Below are positions 35,566-43,572 of a DNA stretch of 64,000 nt, in pieces. The stretch is taken from the NCBI GenBank assembly GCA_028293545.1, contig JAQGOP010000053.1, forward strand, positions 124,001 to 188,000, read 5' to 3'. The position numbers and the translations under genes were made by a program. The notes below the pieces were generated by a model. That model ran no database searches. It was given only the letters and a program-made list of their open reading frames with translations, and had not been told where the DNA came from. This DNA comes from Verrucomicrobiota bacterium. Lineage in GTDB: Bacteria; Verrucomicrobiota; Verrucomicrobiia; Opitutales; Opitutaceae. The number at the start of each line of letters is the position of its first letter. Position 1 is the first letter of the stretch.

Positions 35566-38064
35566 ATGATATCCCTCTTACCGGGAATTCGCCTTCGGCA
35601 ATCGCTCGATGGCCCCGCGTGGAAAGTCTGCGACCCGACGGACGGGCGCAGCCACGATGCGGAGGTACCAGGGTGCGTGCACCGCGACTTGCTGCGCCTG
35701 GGATTGATCCCCGACCCGTTCTGGGGCGCGAACGAGGCCAAGGTCCAATGGATCGAAACGCGCGACTGGGTTTATCGAACGGAGTTCACCGTCATGGCGG
35801 CGCTCCACGAGGTCGAGTGCGTCGAACTGGTGGCGGAGGGCCTGGATACCGTGGCGCGCGTTTCCCTCAACGGCCGCGTGATCGGCAGTTCGGAAAACAT
35901 GTTCATCCGGCAGCGCTGGGAAGTGACCCGGCGGCTGCGCCCCGGGACTAACTGTCTCGAGATCAGTTTCGAATCGCCGATGGGTTACATCCGGCGCCGG
36001 CGGCGGGCGCATGCTCCGCGCGAGATCAACGACCCCGTCGGCGGCTGCACGCGAATCCGGAAGCAGCAATGCTCGTTCGGGTGGGATTGGGGTCCGCGTC
36101 TCGCGACGGTGGGAATCTGCCAGCCGATCGCGCTGGAAGGATGGAGCGTGAACCGCATCGAATCCGTGCGTGTGGAGCAACGTCATCGACCGGGTCACGC
36201 GAGCCTGACGGTGCATCCCGAAATGGCACGGGCTTCGAAGGGTCTGACGTTTGAGTCGGTGCTCTTGCTCGGTGAAAACGTAATCGCCTCGTCTCGCGGC
36301 GACACTCTTGAGGTTTCCTCGCCGGCCTTGTGGTGGCCGTGCGGACAGGGCGATCCGACGTTGCATACCCTCGTCGTCGAATGCCGGCGGGACGGCCGGC
36401 TCGTCGATCGCTGGCGACGCCGGATCGGGCTCCGCACGATCGCGCTGGATCGGAGCCGCGACGCGGCCGGGGAGAGTTTCCGATTCGTGGTCAACGGTCG
36501 CCCGGTCTTTGCGAAGGGCGCGAACTGGATCCCGGCGCATGCCCTCACCGGCGGGCTGGGGGCGGAGGCCTATCGGGCTCCCTTGGAGGCCGCGGCGGCC
36601 GCGCACATGAACATGATCCGCGTTTGGGGCGGGGGAATATATGAACCCGATGCGTTCTACGACCGGTGTGACGAACTCGGGCTCATGGTCTGGCAGGATT
36701 TTATGTTTGCGTGCACGCTGTACCCGGGGGATGCGGCCTTCTTGCGTTCGGTGCGCACCGAGGCGCGTCAGCAGATTGAGCGCCTGCGCCATCACGCGTG
36801 CCTCGCCCTGTGGTGCGGCAACAACGAGATCGAGCTGCTGAACGGGGCAACCCTGCGGGGATCGCCGCGGACTCGCCGGGAGTATCGGCAATTGTTCGAG
36901 ACCACCCTGCGAAAACTGACGGCGGTCCATGGAGGCGGCACCGGTTACTGGCGCTCGTCTTCCAGCGGCGCGCAGACCGCGGGCAAGGCGAAGGACAGTG
37001 CGCAATCGGCGGGTGACTGGCACGACTGGGACGTCTGGCACGCCCGCCAGCCGGTGAAGAGCTACGAGAAAAGCCGGGCGCGCTTCGTATCGGAATTCGG
37101 AATGCAGAGCTTCAGCTCGCCGGCGGTGGCCGCCACCTATTGCCCGCCAGCGGAGTGGAACATCCTCTCGCCGGTGATGGAGAGTCATCAGAAAAATCCG
37201 GCGGGCAACGGCATCATCCTCGACTACGTCTCGCGACTTTACCGTTTTCCGAAGGACTATGCCGCTCTGGCTTACCTGTCGCAATTGAACCAGGCGCACT
37301 GCTTGAAGGTGGCGGTCGAGCACTGGCGGCGGAGCCAGCCGCGCACGATGGGAGCATTGTACTGGCAGCTGAACGACTGCTGGCCCGGCCCGTCTTGGAG
37401 CAGCTTGGAATTCGGGGGTCGGTGGAAGGTGCTGCACCACGTGGCGCGTCGGTTCTTTGCGCCGCTGCTCGTGTCGGTGCGGCTGGCGGGCGACGACGTG
37501 GTCGGAATCGGCAACCGCGTCACGAGTACGGTGCGGGTGGCGGAGATCTTCACGGTGTCCGACCACTTCGAACCGGTGTCGGCGCGGCTCGACTGGGAGG
37601 TGTGGCATCTCCACGGGCATCGGATCCTCTCGCGGGGCCACCGCGCCGTCCTGCTGCCTCCGCGGCGCGCGCAGCTGCATTTGAAATTGGACTTGGGGGC
37701 AGAGCTCGCGCAGCACGGCCATGCAGGAATTTTGCTCCGCGTGAAACTGCGGGCGAAGGGCTGGGATCCCCAGGAGGACGTGGCCCTATTCACCGCGCCG
37801 CGGCATCTTGATTTGGAACGGGCACCGATCGAGGTGGAGGTCGCGACCGGCGGCGGCGGACGGCGACGCGTGCGGTTTACCTCGCCGGTCTACCAGCATC
37901 GCGTCATGTTCGATGTCCCCGGAGTGAACTTCAGCACGAGCGACAATGCCTTCGACCTCCTCCCGGGCGTGCCGCGCGAGGTGACCGTGGAGGCGCCGGG
38001 TATTCGCCGCGCCGCGACCCTGCGGAAGAAAATTGTGACGCAGTCGCTGGTGGACAGCTATTAG
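35566..38064 (+). CDS. GH2-family beta-mannosidase-like glycosidase
   Basis: An 832-residue enzyme from the ATG at 35566; a TTG at 35539 is an alternative. The N-terminal sugar-binding jelly roll (DAEVPGCVHRDLLRLGLIPDPFWG, WIETRDWVYRTEF) and GRVIGSSENMF are characteristic of beta-mannosidases, as is KQQCSFGWDWGPRL. The TIM barrel shows IRVWGGGIYEPDAFYDRCDELGLMVWQDF, the acid/base glutamate in LWCGNNEIELLNG and the nucleophile in VSEFGMQSFSSP. It would remove terminal beta-mannose from oligosaccharides. No signal peptide. It starts a three- or four-gene run with the MFS transporter three bases downstream; no operator copy stands before it, only the receptor's terminator. Confidence 0.85.
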   Translation: MISLLPGIRLRQSLDGPAWKVCDPTDGRSHDAEVPGCVHRDLLRLGLIPDPFWGANEAKVQWIETRDWVYRTEFTVMAALHEVECVELVAEGLDTVARVSLNGRVIGSSENMFIRQRWEVTRRLRPGTNCLEISFESPMGYIRRRRRAHAPREINDPVGGCTRIRKQQCSFGWDWGPRLATVGICQPIALEGWSVNRIESVRVEQRHRPGHASLTVHPEMARASKGLTFESVLLLGENVIASSRGDTLEVSSPALWWPCGQGDPTLHTLVVECRRDGRLVDRWRRRIGLRTIALDRSRDAAGESFRFVVNGRPVFAKGANWIPAHALTGGLGAEAYRAPLEAAAAAHMNMIRVWGGGIYEPDAFYDRCDELGLMVWQDFMFACTLYPGDAAFLRSVRTEARQQIERLRHHACLALWCGNNEIELLNGATLRGSPRTRREYRQLFETTLRKLTAVHGGGTGYWRSSSSGAQTAGKAKDSAQSAGDWHDWDVWHARQPVKSYEKSRARFVSEFGMQSFSSPAVAATYCPPAEWNILSPVMESHQKNPAGNGIILDYVSRLYRFPKDYAALAYLSQLNQAHCLKVAVEHWRRSQPRTMGALYWQLNDCWPGPSWSSLEFGGRWKVLHHVARRFFAPLLVSVRLAGDDVVGIGNRVTSTVRVAEIFTVSDHFEPVSARLDWEVWHLHGHRILSRGHRAVLLPPRRAQLHLKLDLGAELAQHGHAGILLRVKLRAKGWDPQEDVALFTAPRHLDLERAPIEVEVATGGGGRRRVRFTSPVYQHRVMFDVPGVNFSTSDNAFDLLPGVPREVTVEAPGIRRAATLRKKIVTQSLVDSY

Positions 38065-38067
38065 GCG

Positions 38068-39459
38068 ATGAGTGCCACGCCCGTTCCCGAAGCTGGTCCG
38101 CGGCCGATGGCGGACGCCGCCGTCCGCAGCTGGAAAGCGGGGTCGCTCCAGTATTCCAGGCGGGGCCTTGTCTCCCTGTTCAGCTGGCTTCTCTGGGGCG
38201 ACTTCACGCTGTTCATCATGGCGCGCGCGGTGCCGCCGGTGTTCCAGCTTCTGCTGAAGAAATTCGAGGCGTCCAACACGCTGGTCGCATTCCTGACCGG
38301 CTCGCTGCCGGCGATCATCGGGCTCACGATCGTCCCCATCGTCAGCTACCAGTCCGACCGTCACCGGGGCAAACGGGGCCGGCGGATTCCGTACCTGCTT
38401 TTTTTCACGCCGGTAGCGATGCTGGCGTTGGTCGGACTCGCCTTCAGCCCTGGGCTCGGCGCCGGGCTGCACGCGCTGCTCGGCCGCCACTCGCCCGGCC
38501 TCAACCCCTCGATCCTTCTCTGCCTCGGCGTGGGCTATGGCGTTTATCAGATGGCGATGGCCGTGGTTGCGGCCGCGCTCTTCCACGCCCTGATCAACGA
38601 CGTTGTGCCCCGCGAACTGCTCGGCCGGTTCTATGGCCTGTTCCGCGCGTTCGGGCTGCTGGCGGCGATGATCTTTTTCTACTGGGGCTTCGGGCAAGCC
38701 GATGTTTATTTCCGCGCGATCTTGATCGGCGCGGGCCTCCTCTACGGCAGCGGTTTCACGATCATGTGCTTCAAGGTGAAAGAGGGCGCCGTCCATGCGC
38801 CCGGCGCGCTGGCGCCGGCGGCGGGCGGTTTTCTGCGCGCGGCGCGCGTCTACCTGCGCGACGGGTTCAGGCGGCCGTATTACCTCCTCATCTTTCTCGC
38901 GATCAACCTCACCTGGCTCGCGTTCTTTCCCGCGAACCTTTTCAACCTGTACTTCGCGCAGAGCGTGGGACTGAGCCTTGGCGCCTTCGGCCGGATCAGC
39001 GCGCTGACGAGCCTCATCTCCTTCGGACTCTCCTACGGGCTGGGCTCGCTCGCCGATCGGTTTCACCCGCTGCGGATGCACCTCGTCATCCTGTTCCTTT
39101 ACGCGCTGGCCGTGGGATGGGGCAGCCTGTTTGCGCGCACCGCGACCACGTTTGCGATCGCCTTCATCGCGCATGAAGTCCTCTCGGGCATGTGGATGAC
39201 GGCGACGGCGTCCGTGACCCAGCGGCTGTTTCCGCAGGCAAAATTCGCGCAGTACGTCTCGGCCATGGGGATCTTTGCGGCGGGCCTGACGATGGTGATT
39301 TCTCCGCCAATCGGGGGCATGCTCGACCGCGGTTACAGCTACCGCTCCACGTATGGTGTCAGTTGTGGGTTCGCCGTGCTGGCGCTCGCCACGAGTGCCT
39401 GGCTGTATCGGAAATTCCGGCAGTACGGCGGGCCGGACCATTACGCCGCCCCCGAGTGA
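38068..39459 (+). CDS. MFS / sugar-cation symporter-type transporter
   Basis: A 463-residue inner-membrane protein with about 12 predicted helices in two halves. Helix 1 begins RGLVSLFSWLLWGDFTLFIM. The loop between helices 2 and 3 holds SDRHRGKRGRRIPYL, the charged loop typical of sugar transporters of the MFS and GPH groups. The second half repeats the pattern with GLSYGLGSLADRFHPLRMH. It probably imports mono- or disaccharides released by the glycosidases of this locus. It begins three bases after the GH2 stop, so the two genes are translated together. Confidence 0.85.
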   Translation: MSATPVPEAGPRPMADAAVRSWKAGSLQYSRRGLVSLFSWLLWGDFTLFIMARAVPPVFQLLLKKFEASNTLVAFLTGSLPAIIGLTIVPIVSYQSDRHRGKRGRRIPYLLFFTPVAMLALVGLAFSPGLGAGLHALLGRHSPGLNPSILLCLGVGYGVYQMAMAVVAAALFHALINDVVPRELLGRFYGLFRAFGLLAAMIFFYWGFGQADVYFRAILIGAGLLYGSGFTIMCFKVKEGAVHAPGALAPAAGGFLRAARVYLRDGFRRPYYLLIFLAINLTWLAFFPANLFNLYFAQSVGLSLGAFGRISALTSLISFGLSYGLGSLADRFHPLRMHLVILFLYALAVGWGSLFARTATTFAIAFIAHEVLSGMWMTATASVTQRLFPQAKFAQYVSAMGIFAAGLTMVISPPIGGMLDRGYSYRSTYGVSCGFAVLALATSAWLYRKFRQYGGPDHYAAPE

Positions 39460-39486
39460 ACCTCCGGCCTGCCCGCGAACTTACCT

Positions 39487-41001
39487 ATGCCACATGACGT
39501 CAAAAATTTCGGCGCGCTCGGGGACGGGACGACACTCGATACCGCTGCGATCAACCGCGCGATCGGCGTATGCCACGCGGCGGGTGGCGGCACCGTGGTG
39601 CTGAGCGCGGGCATTTATCTTTCCGGCACCATCGAGCTGCTGAGCCGCGTGACGCTGCAGCTGGAGGCGGGCGCAGTACTGCGGGGAAGTGGGAATCTGG
39701 CCGACTACCGGCCCCTGCCTCAGTCGAGCGAAGGCCGAAATACGACCCTGATCCTCGCCCGCGACGCCACCGATGTGGCCCTCACCGGATGCGGGACGAT
39801 CGACGGCAACGGGGACGCCTTCGCCTTCTACGATCGCGCCGACACCTACCGCGACTATGCCGCGTCCTGTACGCGCCAGCAGGCGGAGTACGACCGGGTC
39901 AACGACCTGCCCGACGACGGCCCGGTCCAGCACCGGCCGCGACCCGGGATCCTCATCCTCTTCCTCAATTGCCGGAACGTCCAAGTGTCACAGCTCACCC
40001 TGCTGAACGCACCGAACTGGTGCCTGCACGTGGCGTGCAGCCACGGCGTCCTGCTGACGGGCTTGGAAATCCGGAGCAGTCAGCTGCTGCCGAACAGCGG
40101 CGGGATCGACGTCAGCCTCTCTCACCACGTCCGGATCAGCGACTGCCACATTGCGGCCGGCGACGACGCGATCGCGTTCAGCCCCTGTGCCGACGGGTTT
40201 GGTGGCGGATCCTGCGAACATGTCACCGTCAGCAATTGTACGCTGCAGTCGCGCTCGGCGGCCCTCCGGATCGGGTGGGGGGAGCATCCGTTTCGGAACC
40301 TGGTCTTCCACAACCTCGTGATCCACGATTCGAACCGGGGCATCTGCCTCTGCGTGCGGGACCGGGGCGGGATCGAGAACGTGCTCTTCGCGAACATCGT
40401 GATCCAGACGCGACTCTACAAGGGGAAGTGGTGGGGCAAGGGCGAGCCCATCCACGTGTCGATTGTCCCGGCTTCGTTCTCGAAGGCGCCAATGGGCCGG
40501 ATCCGCAACGTGGGCTTCAGCCATCTCGTGATCGAGGGTGAGCAGGGAATTGTCGTCGTGGGCGAACCGGCGAACCCGGTCGAGAACCTCACCTTCGAGA
40601 ATGTCCGGCTGCGGTTGCGGACAGGTCCGCTGCAGGCGTCCTTCGGAGGCAATTACGATTTGCGGCCCGCCGCCGACGAGCGGCGCCAGGTTTTCGCGCA
40701 CGCGATCGCAGGGCTGCATGCCGACCACGTGCGTAACCTCGCCGTGCGGGGGCTCGACCTGGAGGGGGACGAGGGACTCCCGGATTTTTTCCGGGACGGG
40801 ATCCACGTGGAGAATTTCGAGGAGGTGACGATCGACGGATTTCGCGACCGGGTCGAGCGATCGCCGGGACTGGGCCGGGGCAGCTCGATCCGTCTCGAGC
40901 GGGGTCGGGGGGCGTCGCTGCGTCATGCGTCCGCGCTGGGGACGTCGCCGCTGCTGGTCGCCCTGGCCGTGGAGAAAATTGCGCGCGAAGAAAAAATCTG
41001 A
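39487..41001 (+). CDS. GH28-like beta-helix glycosidase with altered active-site motifs
   Basis: A 504-residue protein beginning MPHDVKNFGALGDGTT, the usual start of the pectate-lyase-3/GH28 fold, followed by INRAIGVCHAAGGGTVVLSAGIYLSGTIEL. Helix coils include GCGTIDGNGD and VRISDCHIAAGDDAIAFS. The GDD aspartate pair of GH28 is present and a further aspartate sits in NSGGIDV, but the family histidine motif (GHG) is replaced by QSRSAALRIG and the RIK motif is not seen. It may be an exo-acting pectin enzyme of unusual specificity or a different catalytic type. No signal peptide, so it probably acts on imported oligomers. Confidence 0.75.
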   Translation: MPHDVKNFGALGDGTTLDTAAINRAIGVCHAAGGGTVVLSAGIYLSGTIELLSRVTLQLEAGAVLRGSGNLADYRPLPQSSEGRNTTLILARDATDVALTGCGTIDGNGDAFAFYDRADTYRDYAASCTRQQAEYDRVNDLPDDGPVQHRPRPGILILFLNCRNVQVSQLTLLNAPNWCLHVACSHGVLLTGLEIRSSQLLPNSGGIDVSLSHHVRISDCHIAAGDDAIAFSPCADGFGGGSCEHVTVSNCTLQSRSAALRIGWGEHPFRNLVFHNLVIHDSNRGICLCVRDRGGIENVLFANIVIQTRLYKGKWWGKGEPIHVSIVPASFSKAPMGRIRNVGFSHLVIEGEQGIVVVGEPANPVENLTFENVRLRLRTGPLQASFGGNYDLRPAADERRQVFAHAIAGLHADHVRNLAVRGLDLEGDEGLPDFFRDGIHVENFEEVTIDGFRDRVERSPGLGRGSSIRLERGRGASLRHASALGTSPLLVALAVEKIAREEKI

Positions 41002-41052
41002 GTGGCGCGTGCGGCCAAAGGCGCAGCCAGCTTTCTCACCCCCCGTCCGCCC

Positions 41053-42663
41053 ATGACCACCTACGATGGCATCATCCTGGGCGCAGGCCACAACAGCCTG
41101 ATCCTGCAGGCGTACCTCGCCCGCGCCGGGTTGAGCGTCGTTTGCCTGGAGCGGCGGGACGTGGCCGGTGGAGGTCTCTCCACCGTGGAGGATCCGCGTC
41201 ACCCTGGCTTCCGCCATAACGTGCACTCGTTCTTCCACCGCGCCGTCGACCGGATGCCGTGGTACCACGAGCTGGACCTCGCGGCGCTCGGCGCCCACTA
41301 CGTGCAGCCGGACTTGAACGTGGCGCTCGTCCTCGGGAATGGCGAGGTGCTCGAATGGTGGACCGATTTCGAAAAGACCTTCGCCTCCTTCGCCCGGCGC
41401 AATCGCCGCGATGCCGAAACCCTGCGGCGCTGGCGGGATGAATTCATCCCGATAAACCGTGGCATCCTCGAGCACGAGGGCGCGGCGCCGCCGCTTCCGC
41501 CGGAACTGCGGCGCGAGGTCTTGGGCAGGAGTGCGCTCGGGCGCCGGCTGCTGGACGTCTCGGCTTGGTCGCCCTTGGAATTCGTGCAACGGGAATTCAC
41601 GGACCCGGCGATCCAGGCCGGCCTGCTGTTCTTCAACGGGCTCCGGGAGGTCGACCTGCGGGCGCCCGGGTTCGGCCACCACATTCCCTCGCTGCTGGCG
41701 AGCGACGGGAAGGCGCAGCTCTGCCTCGGCGGATCGGCGGCGCTCGCCCGGGCCCTGGTCCGCGCCGTTGAGTCCGCCGGCGGGGAGATTCGGCTGAACA
41801 CGGTCCCGCGCCGGATCCTCGTCGAGCACGGGCGCGCCGCGGGCGTGGAAACGATGGCGGGGGAAGTCATCCGCGCGCGGCATTTCGTGGCCTCGGGGCT
41901 TAATCCCCAGCAGACCTTCCTCGAGCTACTGGAGCCCGGGGAGCTGCCGTCCGCGTGGCGGGACCGCGCCGCGGGTTACCGCTACAATCTCCTCGCGCCG
42001 CTCTTTGCGCTGAACCTCAACCTGCGCGAGCCGCCCCGCTACACCGCCGAAGCCTCGCATCCGGAATTGCGTAACGCATTCATGGTAATCCTCGGCTTGG
42101 ACCACGTGGACCAGTTTGCCGACATCGTCCGGCACCACGAGGCGGGCACGATTCCCCCCACGGTGATGTGGGGCGCTTGTCCGACGCACTTTGATCCCTC
42201 GCAGGCTCCAGCCGGCATGCACACCGCGTTCATGTGGGAAAAATTGCCCTACGCCCTCCAAGGCGACGCCGCCCGCTGGGATCGGTACAAGGAAACCCAT
42301 GCGCGGGCGATGCTGGCGCGCTGGACAAGCTTCGCGCCGAACCTGGCGGAAGCCGTCATCGACCGTTTTTCCCGCAGCCCCCTCGACACCGAGCGAAGCC
42401 TGCCGAACATGCGCGAGGGCGATCTCCTGGTCGGCGCCTTCACCAACGGACAGGTCGGGTACAACCGGCCGTTTGCGGGCGCCGGGCATTACCGCACGCT
42501 GGTTCCAGGGCTGTATCTTTGCGGATCTAGTTCGCACCCCGGCGGCAACGTCACCGGGATGCCGGGCCGCAATGCCGCGGGCGTGCTGCTGGCGGACCTC
42601 AGCCTGAAGCGGCCGTGGGAAAGTTCGCCTCTCGCGAAGCGTTTCGCGGCCCTCGATGGTTGA
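41053..42663 (+). CDS. FAD-dependent oxidoreductase, phytoene-desaturase-like
   Basis: A 536-residue flavoprotein. The ATG at 41053 is chosen because it puts the dinucleotide-binding motif at the N-terminus (YDGIILGAGHNSLILQAYLARAG, then CLERRDVAGGG). The C-terminal FAD motif is LYLCGSSSHPGGNVTGMPGRNAA. This is the layout of the CrtI/retinol-saturase group. No carotenoid genes are nearby, and its place at the end of a glycosidase-transporter run suggests a sugar-related or unrelated oxidation; the substrate is unknown. It converges with the acetyltransferase gene with only 18 bases between. Confidence 0.8.
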   Translation: MTTYDGIILGAGHNSLILQAYLARAGLSVVCLERRDVAGGGLSTVEDPRHPGFRHNVHSFFHRAVDRMPWYHELDLAALGAHYVQPDLNVALVLGNGEVLEWWTDFEKTFASFARRNRRDAETLRRWRDEFIPINRGILEHEGAAPPLPPELRREVLGRSALGRRLLDVSAWSPLEFVQREFTDPAIQAGLLFFNGLREVDLRAPGFGHHIPSLLASDGKAQLCLGGSAALARALVRAVESAGGEIRLNTVPRRILVEHGRAAGVETMAGEVIRARHFVASGLNPQQTFLELLEPGELPSAWRDRAAGYRYNLLAPLFALNLNLREPPRYTAEASHPELRNAFMVILGLDHVDQFADIVRHHEAGTIPPTVMWGACPTHFDPSQAPAGMHTAFMWEKLPYALQGDAARWDRYKETHARAMLARWTSFAPNLAEAVIDRFSRSPLDTERSLPNMREGDLLVGAFTNGQVGYNRPFAGAGHYRTLVPGLYLCGSSSHPGGNVTGMPGRNAAGVLLADLSLKRPWESSPLAKRFAALDG

Positions 42664-42681
42664 GCGGAATTTTTTCCGCGC

Positions 42682-43572
42682 CTACCCCAGTTCGGGGCCG
42701 GCGGTCACGAAGAGGGATTTTCCGGTCGCAATGCCCCAGGGTTTCACCGGCCCCCGGGCCATGCGGGTAAACGGCCGCTCGGGCGCGAAACCGCGGTCCC
42801 TCAGTTCGGCCTCCATCGTGCCGGAGCCATCGACGACATCACAGATCACGGCGCCTTGGGTGCGATCGAGCGCGCTCCGGAGGAGCGCCCGGGCCGCCTC
42901 CGTGGAGTCGGCGACGATCGGGCCGACTTGGGTGGCGACCCGGCCGGAACGGCCGAGGCCATACCCGTGGGCATTTCCCTCGCGGTCAACGTACTCGAGG
43001 GCAAGGTCGGGCCGCGCCGACGCCAAGGCGGTGAGCATCGATTTTCGTGGCGGGCCGAAACGGACTTCATCCCACGTCGTCCAGCGTGAGAGAGCCTGGA
43101 TGGGAATAGGTTTCGCCAGCGGATCGGAGCCGGATTTGCGGGCCGTCACCGGCGCGAACCAGCGGGTGATGCTAAAGAGGTCACGAAATCCGGCGGCCGC
43201 ATAAACGTTTCGGCCCGCCGGAGTCGCGTCGAGCAGAAGCGCGCCGCCATGCGCGTCCGCGAGCGATGACGCGTGTCGTAACAGGGCGGCCGCGATGCCC
43301 TGTGACCGGAATTCCGGCGCCACCAGCACCATGCTGAGCCACGCGATCTCCTTGCCGTAAAAGGTCACGACGGCACTCGCGATCAGCTGCGCCGCCTCTG
43401 TTTCGAAACCAAATCCTTGGCCGCTTCGCAGGAGAAAATTCCAGTCGCGCTCGGTCTGATTCCAGCCGGCCGTCGTCGACAAATGACCGCCGGCCGCCGC
43501 GTCTGCGCGGCCCAGCCGGACCGCACGATACACGGGATGAATCAAGCCCGGCTCGGCATCGCGTCGCATCAT
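42682..43572 (-). CDS. GNAT-family N-acetyltransferase with extra C-terminal domain
   Basis: A 296-residue protein. The ATG at 43572 overlaps the upstream stop (ATGA) and is preferred to a long upstream frame of arginine-rich, shadow-like sequence. The acetyl-CoA site is visible as LSMVLVAPEFRSQGIAAALLRHA (about residues 70-92), and DATPAGRNVYAAAGFRDLF is the usual motif B. The second half (from about residue 150) with YVDREGNAHGYGLGRSGRVATQVGP matches the extra domain of two-domain GNAT proteins. The acceptor is unknown. It is the last gene of the GH2-GH36 operon and therefore may modify an amino sugar or regulator of that pathway, which is inference only. Confidence 0.8.
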   Translation of the reverse strand: MMRRDAEPGLIHPVYRAVRLGRADAAAGGHLSTTAGWNQTERDWNFLLRSGQGFGFETEAAQLIASAVVTFYGKEIAWLSMVLVAPEFRSQGIAAALLRHASSLADAHGGALLLDATPAGRNVYAAAGFRDLFSITRWFAPVTARKSGSDPLAKPIPIQALSRWTTWDEVRFGPPRKSMLTALASARPDLALEYVDREGNAHGYGLGRSGRVATQVGPIVADSTEAARALLRSALDRTQGAVICDVVDGSGTMEAELRDRGFAPERPFTRMARGPVKPWGIATGKSLFVTAGPELG

